Assembly (NCBI GenBank): GCA_014885115.2
Contig: WKLE02001485.1
Span: 1 to 11,789 of the forward strand
DNA: 11,789 bases
Direction: 5' to 3'
Source of the DNA: Asterionellopsis glacialis
Taxonomy: Eukaryota; Bacillariophyta; Plagiogrammaphyceae; Rhaphoneidales; Asterionellopsidaceae
Part shown: positions 1 through 8,499 of the stretch, piece by piece
Layout: each line of letters begins with the position of its first letter
Position numbering within the stretch: the stretch's first letter is position 1
The notes under the pieces: generated by a model
Told to the model about the DNA's origin: nothing
Database searches by the model: none
The model's input: the letters and a program-made list of their open reading frames with translations, nothing else
Program-made: the position numbers and the translations under genes

Positions 1-83
1 GTGGTGTCATTGAGTGATTCTGAGTGATTGTTTTTTTATGAACTGATTGTTTGTTGTTTGTAACACCAATGAAAAAATAATGA

Positions 84-99
84 GCATTCCATGGAATGC
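84..99. repeat. Perfect 16-bp palindrome
   Basis: GCATTCCATGGAATGC equals its own reverse complement across all 16 bases. It lies in non-coding sequence. It could be a binding site for a dimeric factor or chance; nothing else in the window repeats it. Confidence 0.6.
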
Positions 100-143
100 A
101 TGAACGACAAGAAAAACGGAAATTTGGAAAAGAAAGAAAGAGT

Positions 144-152
144 GGCGCGAAA
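144..152 (-). promoter_or_regulatory. E2F-like site (TTTCGCGCC on minus strand)
   Basis: The minus strand reads TTTCGCGCC, which fits the E2F/DP consensus TTTSGCGCS. No gene start is visible nearby, so if it works it probably serves a gene to the left of the window. A nine-base match can arise by chance. Confidence 0.25.
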
Positions 153-274
153 CAGGCACATGATGCACATCTGGTGCATGATGGAAAGGCATCGTGGCTC
201 CTGGTAGATATTGTACAGGGTGGAAAAGACATCAATCAACCGCTAGAGATCTTCTCATTCCGTACTACTGTAAC

Positions 275-333
275 AGGTACGGTACCAGGTACATAGGTAA
301 ATGGGCACTGTGTACCTGTACTAGTACAGGTAC
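275..333. repeat. Cluster of GGTAC/GTACC motifs with a 22-bp palindrome
   Basis: Five GGTAC or GTACC words occur within 60 bases. Positions 312-333 form a perfect 22-bp palindrome centred between 322 and 323, with half-site GTACCTGTACT. Related palindromes recur at 986-1000 and 9099-9118. The function is unknown; the sequence could extrude a cruciform or bind a dimeric factor. Confidence 0.6.
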
Positions 334-424
334 TAGTTGGACGGCACCCCCAGGTTCTATGTAGGAGGTAAATAGTTGTGATAGATGTTATTTCTGGTTA
401 CTTATGGTCCCCATTTTTTTTAGG

Positions 425-881
425 AGTCTGCAATTTTTTTTCTTTCAAAAAATAATTAAGCGTTTTTACTAGTAAATTCGACTCTTAAGTACTTGAGTCT
501 GCAATTATTTAATTATGAAGACGCAAAAAAATTGCAGACTATAAAAAAATTTCTGACCCCATAATTAAGAGGGGGCAATCGGAAGCTCCGAGGTAAATGT
601 CCAAAATAATCTATACCATAAATATACTGTGTATAATAGCTGTGTACCTGGTATGTATAGGTACTCTACTACTACCCTGTACTAAAATCTTCCCATCTGT
701 CGTAACATATCTGTACTATACTACGCACTGTCAGCATTTAATTATTGCAGACAAAAAAAAATTGCAGACTATAAAAAAAATTGAAGACGAATTACTTATT
801 GTCTGCAATTTTTTTCTTTCAAAAAATAACTAGCGTTTTTACTCTAGTAAATTCGACTCTTAGGTACGTGAGTCTACAATT
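425..881. repeat. Interspersed repeat cluster, MITE-like
   Basis: Seven copies of GTCTGCAATT or its reverse complement, some degenerate or truncated, occur in about 456 bp: forward at 426, 497, 801 and 872 (one mismatch), and reverse at 530, 744 (truncated) and 760. Two near-identical 81-bp direct copies span 426-506 and 801-881, differing by a few substitutions and small indels. A second unit of about 45 bp recurs at 507-552 and 737-782. Positions 425-440 and 525-540 are a perfect 16-bp inverted repeat, and 755-769 pairs perfectly with 801-815. No transposase is encoded. It is best read as decayed non-autonomous mobile-element sequence, but a clear target-site duplication was not identified. 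Confidence 0.55.
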
Positions 882-1403
882 TTTCGGTAAAGTACCAGGT
901 AGAGTAGCATGCAGTCTCGCACTGTTTACCTATGGGCGTTTTTGATTTGAGTGGGAGAAGGTTGTTAGGACCTAGTACTAACTGCCTGTACCAGGTACAG
1001 ACAGACTACTACCTTGTACTATAGATCGGTCGAGTCCTACCTATCGCTTCTAGCGATACGACAGCGCCGGGCACAGGACCCAATCGACTCCATGGTTTCT
1101 GCGTGCTTCGTCTCTTGTTGGTAGTGTGCCTCTGTGACCGGTGCAGCGAAGAGAGGTTCGTGTGTGGTGTTTTTTGATTGATTCAAACGAGCCCATTGAT
1201 CTACTCGATCACCCTTCTCTCTACATTATATCATACCCACCCTGAGTTGACCCGATCCAATCTGGCGACGATTCTGTCGATCACATCGATTGAAAGGATC
1301 TCTCACAATATTTCTGTTCTGTGTGTTTGAATATTTCAAAACTTTTGTGATATTTGTCAAAGAGGGAATTTAATTAAGAATTGATTATTTCGTTTGCGCA
1401 CAA
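882..1403 (+). promoter_or_regulatory. Intergenic region: probable promoter and 5' leader
   Basis: No gene is visible. The stretch contains an odd palindrome CTGTACC-A-GGTACAG (986-1000) and a hairpin with 7-bp arms TATCGCT/AGCGATA and a 3-base loop (1042-1058). An AT-rich leader leads to the ATG at 1404. A TAA at 1371-1373 lies in frame with that ATG with no start between, so translation of the downstream gene should begin at 1404 unless there is a spliced 5' leader. No TATA box could be picked with confidence. Confidence 0.4.
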
Positions 1404-3240
1404 ATGGACGAACAAACCCAACAGAGTACTCCTACGCCTACTTCAATTGAGGTACACCATCAAAGCAACGGTGGCTCTGACACCGCTGATCGAAACACAC
1501 AAGATGCCAGTCATCCGGTCACTCATCATGTTGCTGATTCTTCGCAAGATGCGGTGAAGGTTGTCGAAATGGCAGAAGCTACACCTGTTGAGCAACCTGC
1601 CGTTGGGGCGATCGAGCAACCTGTTCTCGCCGCACCTATCGACCAAACTATTACAACCACAGAGGACCATGTTGCTAATCCAATCGAGCAACTTCCTGCT
1701 GAACCTTTGGAACAAGCAATGGCATCTATCGAGCAACCTCCCGTTGCACCCATCGAACAAGCTATGGTACCTGCAGAGCAAGCCCTTGTTCCACCTATCG
1801 AACAAGCTGATCTGACACCTGTGGAACAAAACGGGATACCTGCGGAGCAAGCTATGCCACCGGTTGAACAGGCTCCTGGACCCATCGAACAAACTATCAC
1901 TCCTGTTCAGCAAGATGATGTCATCCAAACAGAAATGAGCAAGGACGTAGCTGCAGGTGCCGCTGAAACGGAGGAAGAAGGAGGAATTGCTGAACCAACC
2001 GAACACGATGTTCTCAACGGACGCGGCGCATCAGTCAATGCTCATTCCGGAAACAAGAAATTTAGAGCTTTGTGCTTTTCTCGCAAGCCTGAGTTCGAGG
2101 CCGGAAACCACGCTGCCAAACGCCGCATCGCAACCGAGATTGTGGGTGTTGCGAAAATGTGGCCTGCACGGTTTCTTAAGAAAAAAAGTGATAAGGGATA
2201 CTGGTTCGAATTGAGCACCGAGAAGGCTATCCTCAAGGCTTGCCAAGTTATGCGCGACTTTCAGCGTCCGGATCGTGTCGCATTAAGGGAAATGGCAGCC
2301 GCCAATGGCAATCGAAAGCGTCAACGTACGGGAGAGCCCAGTACTCCCGGTGTGGAAGCGGTAAGTGCAGCAGCAGCAGCTGTTTTATATATATATATAT
2401 ATTACTTTATCCCCAAAGCGTATGGAGTCTAATATTATTTCTCGTCGGCTTCTTGTACAATAATTTCATATTGCCAACTATACACAATGACAGCCTCCCA
2501 CGACACCTTTAGACCCCATCGTAGAAAATCCTTATGGTGTCCATAGTCATGATGTCCTTTCGGGACGTGGAGCCTTTGTCAATGGACACGTAGGTAATCA
2601 ACGGTTTCGCACACTCGCGTTGGAAAGAAAAACTAAATTTGACGCTGGCAACTATTCTGAAAAGCGTGCTCTTGCGACCGAGGTAGTCCAGATTATTCGT
2701 AACTTGGACCCGCCTGGAAGGTTCTTAAAGCGTGTCACAAACAGACAAAACAAACCGGCTGAAGACAACAACTGGATCATGCCACCTCGTGGTCTTGAAG
2801 GCTTCTGGGAGGAACTTACCGACGAAAAGGCTATTCACAAGGCATGTCAAGTAATGCGTGACATTGATAGACCTGATCGTGGTCCAGAAAAGAGAACTGG
2901 ATTCAAAAGTACCAAGGTCGCTGCTGCAGCTATCACCACCGTTGACAATACCGTAGAACCCACTGCCACGAGCACCACCGTGCCAGTCGCCACACCAACG
3001 GAAATTGGGAAACAGGAAGCAGACCCCGCTGGCGAACAAGTAGTTACCACAAATGCAGCCATGACACTTTTAGCAGCATCTTCCTCTAATACTCCGGCAC
3101 CAGCGGATGGTGTGCCCGTTGAAGCCGACGTAGTTGCTGCGGCAGAAGCTGCTATTGAAAACACTTTGGGGGATGGCGTGCCTACGCCAATGGTAGAAAG
3201 TAAACCGCCACCAGAGGCAGTGGATTCTGTGCAAGTCTAA
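1404..3240 (+). CDS. Tandem DUF6824-domain protein, two exons, 567 aa
   Basis: The coding sequence joins 1404-2360 and 2494-3240, both at phase 0. The protein has an acidic, Pro-rich N terminus with a degenerate Pro-x-Glu-Gln repeat (about residues 61-170). Domain 1 follows (about 200-291), then a linker with a possible nuclear localisation signal NRKRQR (303-308), domain 2 (about 338-448), and an Ala/Thr/Val-rich tail to 567. Both domains open with HDVL-x-GRG and share VN-x-H-x-GN, an FR motif, A-GN, KR, RFLK, a W/F-EL segment and KACQVMRD followed by RPDR. This matches my memory of DUF6824, a family abundant in diatoms; its molecular function is unknown to me. Domain 2 carries about 17-20 extra residues before the W-EEL segment. 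The start is fixed by an in-frame stop at 1371. No signal peptide or membrane segment is seen. A nuclear role is inference only. Confidence 0.85.
1584..1913 (+). repeat. Glu-Gln repeat region, 14 units, in the DUF6824 protein
   Basis: Residues 61-170 contain 14 acidic-Gln or Gln-Gln pairs, mostly EQ. They are spaced 7 to 9 residues apart with one 15-residue gap, and usually preceded by P-[IV] or PA. The underlying codons vary (GAGCAA, GAACAA, GAGCAG and others), so this is an old protein repeat maintained at residue level rather than a fresh DNA tandem repeat. It is probably a disordered region. Confidence 0.8.
2361..2493 (+). other. Intron, 133 bp, in the DUF6824 gene
   Basis: The donor GTAAGT at 2361 follows codon GCG, and the acceptor CAG ends at 2493. 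Removing it joins two phase-0 frames and restores the start of domain 2 (HDVLSGRG), which lies upstream of any ATG in exon 2. It contains a CAG run and an AT dinucleotide tract (about 2386-2401). The next AG (2511-2512) would shift the frame. If retained, the frame reads on for 23 residues and stops at 2430-2432. Confidence 0.88.
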
Positions 3241-3393
3241 TCAAAAGGAAAGGTTTGCTGTATATTCAGGGGGAATTCACAATTGATGTAGTGTAATTGG
3301 ATATATTGGTATTGTAATAGCATTTGAGTCTCTAAGGAATAATGAAATTCATGGAAAGTAGAAAGTAACTAGTTTTTAAAAATGAAAATAAAC
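3241..3393. terminator. Convergent 3' intergenic region
   Basis: Only 153 bp separate the stop of the DUF6824 gene from the stop of MSH6 on the other strand, so both 3' untranslated regions must share or overlap this space. AATAAA at 3387-3392 on the plus strand is a possible polyadenylation signal for the DUF6824 transcript, which would then end inside MSH6 coding sequence. No clear matching signal was picked for the minus strand. Confidence 0.35.
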
Positions 3394-6300
3394 CTAGTTT
3401 GAAGATTGTAACTCTTTCCAAATTCTTTCCACTTGAACTAAATCCCCACTCTCAAGGACAGTCCGAATCTTTTGTGCGTAGCTTTTGGCATTCGAAGCAG
3501 TAACTTTCACTCCAGTATTTCCATGACCATTCATTTCGTTCTCAAAGTTGGAACTGACTGTTTTGGCCTTGGATAAAACCTCAGCCGGTAAAGCTGCCAA
3601 TCGAGCCACATTGATACCGAAACTTTTTGGACAGGCACCCTCTCCGAGAGTATACAAGAATGTAATGTTATGATCATTGTCATTGGATGAGTCTTGGGCA
3701 GTTTCGTTGTTCGAATCATCAGGATCGTCATTGCTCTCAACAACACATTCCATATGACCTAATCTAACATCCGGTTCGTCCTTCCAGTCATTCAATAAGG
3801 AATGATAATGGGTAGCGAACAGTGCCAAACACTTGTTACGTTCTACAAGGTGTTTCACGGTCGCACTTGCAATCGCGGTACCATCAAATGTTGATGTACC
3901 TCGACCAAGCTCGTCCATAATCACGAGACTTCTTCGTGTAGCGCCACGAAGTGCAGCAGCCGTTTCAGCAAGTTCGACGAAAAAGGTGGATTGTCCCAAC
4001 AGGATGCGATCAGAAGCACCCAAACGAGTGTATATCCGATCCACGGGTGTTATGGCGCACTCAGCTGCAGGCACATAGCATCCGATTTGGGCCAAAATGG
4101 AAATGAGACATGTTTGACGGAGCAATGTACTCTTACCTCCCATGTTGGGTCCTGAGAGGAGCAAAACACGCGAAGCATCCTTGTCATTGCCCTCTTCGCC
4201 TAAAGACAAGTCGTTGGGGATGAATTCACCTCCTGAATGGGTAACATCAACACATGGATGGCGGCCTTGAATGACACGAATGTTTGGCATTGCATCAGGA
4301 GGACAGTCCAGAATCGTTGGACGGGTGTAACCGGGTTTAGTGGCAGTTTGGGCTAGAGACCCCAAGGCATCAAGCATTGCAGTTGCCTGAGCTGCAGCAG
4401 CCCATAAATGACGCATAGAATCGAACTTGGCAAATACAAGTTGCATACCCTTTGCCTTGCCTTCCTTCTGCACTGCAATAGCCTGTTCCAATTCAATGAC
4501 ACGTTCTTCCACAAAGGGGGTGCGATACTTATTTACCTGCTTTGCCCCTTTTCCTCTGTCGAAATGCAAGAATCGAAATTATTTGGTTAGCTCGCACAAA
4601 CTAAGCATGACTGACTTGTGTGTGCATGAAAGGAAGAGAACATCACCTACACCATTAGACTTACCTCTTTCCCTTGACAAGAAATTCATCAGGCACCTGT
4701 ACAGACACGGGTAACTCAATCAAATATTTGTCTTTCGAATCCTCTTTCGTATTGATGTATTTCCAACTAGACCTTGCTTGATGTCTTGGTTTCAAACCAT
4801 GATTGCACATTTCATCCTTGTAATCTTCCAATTCACGCATAATTCGTTCAATGGTGTCACAAGCATCATCGAATGCTTGGTCCATTCCTCGACTGGGTTC
4901 AAATAAACCCTGTGAAGCCTTTTCACAATCGAAATTATCAAAGAACCAATCAATCGATTCGGTCATATTTGGAAAACACCCTCCATCTTCCGTGGACCGA
5001 ACAATCTTGGTCAACAGACCACTGTGAATGTCAACACCTGAAAACAATTCTGGGATTTGAGTTGCATGTTTGAGACCATGCAATACTTTACTGAAATCTC
5101 CAACTTTACGTTTTGTATGTGTGACTGATTCGTATAGCACAGCACGTTCATTGGGGTGGTAATGTCCGTCATTGCCGTTCTCAGTACTGCTACCTGTGTT
5201 GCCACCACCCATACTATGGATTCTGGTTAGCAAACGTTCAATGTCACCACATTTAGAGAGAACACCCCGGGCTTCTGACATGCCCATGGCTGCGGCTCCA
5301 GATACTAATTCTTCTACCGCTTGTGCTCGCCGTTCAATATCTGCCTTGCGGAATAAAGGCCGGAGCAACCATGCACGTAAAAGACGTGCACCGTGAGGAC
5401 TTTTGGTGAAATTGATTTTCGACCACAAACTCCCAGCTACTGTATGTGTATGAGAATTGGTTAGAATTTCAAGATTCTGAAGAGTTGTACCATCCAGTGC
5501 CATATGATCAATATTATCCTCCTCTGATGCAGTATCCATGGCAGTAAATTCAACAGGAGCACCAATTGTAGCAGTGGCGGTTGCAGCAGCTGCAGCTGCA
5601 GCTGCTTGATCTACCAAACCATCCTCCTGGCGTTGTTGTTCTCGTACTACTCTAGCTATTTCATCACATTGATTAGTTTCAGTAGTTGTATTGGTAGCGG
5701 TTGTGGATGCACTTGCAGGTGGGATGTATGCCTTGACAATACCCATTCCTAAAATATCATTGTCAATCAAGTTTCGTTGAAGATAAAACAATGCTGCACC
5801 GAAACTGGACATTGCCAATTCAGCTCCACCTTCAATAGCTACTTGAAGAACCTTGGGCCAACGGCTTGTAGACATGTTGTTGTTGTTGATGCCTTCTCCT
5901 CCTTGAGTTTGAGATTTTTGTGATGATTTTGGATAGTACCCTCGACGATGTAATTCTTGAAGTGTCTCCTTGACATCCCAGGGATGTATTGTGGAACATG
6001 TACGTTCCATTCGACGACGAATGTCACCATCAATAGCTGTTGATTTTGGAAAGGATTCCTTGGTACTAATCTTTTCAACCTTGGTACCAAATTGTGTCTG
6101 GAACGATTTGAGGAGTGATAGGAGAGTAGAAGATGCTCCACTGTTTTCTCCACCTTGCACAAGAATCTAAAGATTGATTTGACCGACACAAAAAGAACAA
6201 GGATAGGATTAGAATATTTTCATGAAATCAAGAATAAAATAATACAAATAACACTTGTGGAGTTCTCATGTTTTATATGATTCATAACAACAACAATAAT

Positions 6301-8286
6301 AATAATGTATAGACGTACCTCGGAAGGACAAAATGTTGTCAATAATGTATTCATGCGACTACGCAATACATCATCTGCAAATTGACCAATAGTAACTGTT
6401 GCTCGGACAGCATCGACCAATGTAATACCATATTCACAAACAGGACGGACTTGATCATTCTGGTCTTGCATTTCTTGTGAGGATAATGCTTCCTCACCAT
6501 GATGGTCTTGTACTAGAATTTCCCGAATGACCAAGAGAGGACCGTATTTAGTATTGGCTGTGGTTGACGTATTGCCATATTGTTGTTGTTTCATTTCTTC
6601 CACAAGTCCCTTGGTACTATCCATATAACAAAAGGTTCGTGTTCCACTTGTCATGATACTGCATACCTCACGATTGACAACTTGGGGGGAGGGTCCAGAT
6701 CCGCGTTTGGTCTTTTTCTTGCGTTCCTTGAGTTGTTCCGGTGTTTCCGTTTGTTCGACACGGGCCACCTTGTATCCAGCATTGACTAGTTTTTCGGCAA
6801 AGTTACCGTATCCAATTTCTGGAAATCCAGCATGTGCAACATGACCCTTCATATAATTAAAGCCTAGGACATTGACACCGACATCGGCATCCATTTGATA
6901 CAATTCATAAAATTTTCCTGTTTTGAACAAGAGGACGGTATCAAAGTATTGGGCCTTGATTTGCCACCATTGTTTGGTGGCGGGTGTGATTTTTCCGTGT
7001 TTTTCCAATTCACGATAATCCACCTTGAGTGTCTTGACATCGTAGTCGGGATGTGTGGTGGAGCGTCCCTGTGCATCCTTGGGGTGTTGTAAGAATTTCA
7101 AATGATTATGAACATGTGCACCTGCAGGATTGACAGCTCCATGTACGTAGGATTGGACTTTATTGTTGTTAGACTCGGAAGGAGATGTGAGTGCCACACG
7201 AGTCGAGGAGGACGGTGTTTGGTGGCGGTAAGAGGAGGATGGAGTTTGAGTAATGGCTGCTGCGGGAGAGGGTGTTACAGAATTATCTGTGAATTGTGCC
7301 TTGTCGTTATTGTTATGGTTGTTTTTGGAGGAGGATGAGGTTGCACTTAAGGATGCAAAGGCATTCGTAGTAGTATGATTTGTCTTGGTAGTTTTAGGTG
7401 TGACAGTTTTGGGTGCGGATAAGAAATTCCCATTTCGAGAATGATGTTTGGACGGAGTTTTGGAAGTTGGTTCCTTGACTTCCTTGACTTGAAATCTAGG
7501 TGTCGTTGTTGTTGTTTTTTTAGTATTCTTTTTGGTAGAGTTTTTCTTGTGCTTTCGAATGATTTCTTCATCATCTTCATCGTCGATAAACATGGAATTA
7601 TTGTCCTCGTCCTCGTCTTCGTCATCATCATCGTCCTCATCGTCGTCGTCATTGGCAACAAATTCAGATCCTTCACTAACATCATCATCATCATCATCGT
7701 CATCATCATCATCATGGTCAAATTCGAATTCTTCATCTTCACTTTCTTCTTGAATACGACGACGTTTTGCTTGTGGTGCATTGTTTGTTTCATTTTCCAG
7801 GAATGTAAATTTTTCTGTGGCTAAATCAATCGTTTCAATTTCACCATCATCATATTTCAAGGTAAACATGGATGATTGTGTAGCTGTTGATGTTCTTGTA
7901 GTAGATTTCTTTTTGTGGTTCTTGTTGGTAGCATTGGCAGCAGCAGCAGCAGTGACTGTGGCATTGTAATACGTTTTATCGTCTGGCCAATAGACAGATA
8001 ATCGAGATCCAATTTCTACATCTTTCCATGATGTCTTTTTCTTCTTTTTGGACGTGAATGATGTACTATTATTATTATCATTATTATTGTTGTTGGTGGT
8101 GTGTGATGGATTATTCTTATTGTGAGACTTTTGAAAGGTGGTGATTGCTGCTGGTTTTGCTGGTGTAGATTTCGTCAAAGATTCTGGTTTCTTGGCAAAA
8201 AAAGAAAATAATGTTTTTTGTTTGTTTGGATGATTTCCATCAGCCTTTGTTGCCGACGACGGTCGTTTTTTGGATGTTGTTGACAT
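3394..8286 (-). CDS. MSH6: DNA mismatch repair protein MSH6, three exons, 1543 aa
   Basis: The coding sequence is the complement of 8286-6319, 6166-4665 and 4555-3394. MSH6 pairs with MSH2 (MutS-alpha) and recognises base mismatches and small loops in the nucleus. In order: PIP box QKTLFSFF (Q23, L26, F29, F30) for binding PCNA; basic patches (79-84, KRRR 174-177); a plant-type Tudor domain (about 92-163); a very acidic stretch (about 181-241); a disordered linker; the MutS mismatch-binding domain with F459-Y460-E461 (GKFYELYQMDADVG) and KVARVEQTETPEQL, diagnostic of MSH6; connector and lever domains; and the ATPase with Walker A GPNMGGKST (1292-1300), signature STFFVEL (1346-1352), Walker B LVIMDE (1367-1372) and FATHYH (1403-1408). 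It is longer than human MSH6 (1360 aa) because of low-complexity inserts. In-frame TAA at 8289-8287 lies directly before the ATG. All key motifs are intact, so it is likely functional. Confidence 0.95.
4556..4664 (-). other. Intron 2 of MSH6, 109 bp
   Basis: On the minus strand the donor GTAAGT starts at 4664 and the acceptor CAG ends at 4556. The intron splits an Arg codon (AG then A), joining VPDEFLVKGKR to GKGAKQVNKY and keeping the frame. Read-through would stop at once (AGG TAA). Confidence 0.88.
6167..6318 (-). other. Intron 1 of MSH6, 152 bp
   Basis: On the minus strand the donor GTACGT starts at 6318 after CCTTCCGAG, and the acceptor TTTAG ends at 6167. The junction is phase 0 and gives TTFCPSE followed by ILVQGG, matching the P-x-E-[VI]-L segment that MSH6 proteins have after the MutS connector core. 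No ATG is needed in exon 2, where the frame is open from 6166. Confidence 0.87.
7564..7746 (-). repeat. Asp/Glu-rich coding microsatellite in MSH6
   Basis: Mixed GAT/GAC/GAA/GAG codons encode about 60 residues dominated by Asp and Glu (residues 181-241), including an 11-residue Asp run. The tract lies between the Tudor domain and the MutS core. On the plus strand it reads as ATC/GTC repeats, which produce spurious Ser-rich open frames. Its length probably varies between strains. Confidence 0.8.
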
Positions 8287-8489
8287 TTAGTTACTAGATT
8301 ATTTAGTTAGTATTTAACTATTTGTGTTGTGTTGTGTTGTTTATCCTTCACCTTTTGTGTGTCATGCAACTTGGAATCACACCGTCTTTTGGGTGTTGAA
8401 AATGTTGTGCGATAGAGTATAATGCATCGAGATAGCAGTACAGTGTAGAGGTGTGTGTTGTTGTCATCCAACAAGATGGAATCATGATT

Positions 8490-8499
8490 TTTGGCGCGC
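8490..8499 (+). promoter_or_regulatory. E2F-type site upstream of MSH6
   Basis: TTTGGCGCGC fits the E2F/DP consensus TTTSGCGCS. It lies about 204 bp upstream of the MSH6 ATG. MSH6 is an S-phase gene regulated by E2F in animals and plants, and diatoms carry E2F/DP genes, so G1/S control is a reasonable inference. Orientation does not matter for E2F sites. Confidence 0.45.

Larger units (their letters stand above)
1..424. other. Gene-free stretch at left edge
   Basis: No reading frame here resembles a known protein; the short open frames at 7-296 are on both strands, overlap each other and have no recognisable domain. The stretch holds a perfect 16-bp palindrome (84-99), an E2F-like sequence (144-152), a small inverted repeat (164-180) and a run of GGTAC/GTACC motifs (275-333). 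It may be the flank of a gene outside the window. Confidence 0.5.

Noticed and set aside
7..296. Overlapping small open frames on both strands at the left edge
   Set aside because: No homology recognised, they overlap each other and composition looks non-coding. A partial exon of an outside gene cannot be excluded.
597..833. 78-codon plus-strand open frame
   Set aside because: It runs through the AT-rich repeat cluster, has no recognisable domain and its 3' half is repeat sequence also present at 426-560.
425..881. CRISPR array
   Set aside because: The repeats are irregular in spacing and orientation, AT-rich and in a eukaryotic context without cas genes.
1042..1058. Hairpin TATCGCT/AGCGATA considered as part of a tRNA or small RNA
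   Set aside because: No tRNA cloverleaf, no TTCGA-type T-loop and no flanking promoter boxes were found; it is a single short hairpin.
1443..2006. Cys-rich and Leu/Arg-rich minus-strand frames opposite the DUF6824 gene
   Set aside because: They mirror the Glu-Gln repeat on the plus strand, with no independent signal.
2511..2512. Alternative splice acceptor AG for the DUF6824 intron
   Set aside because: Its use would shift the frame of exon 2 and lose domain 2; the CAG ending at 2493 keeps phase 0.
7441..7824. Ser- and Ile/Val-rich frames opposite the MSH6 acidic stretch
   Set aside because: They are shadows of the GAT/GAC repeat coding for Asp/Glu on the minus strand.
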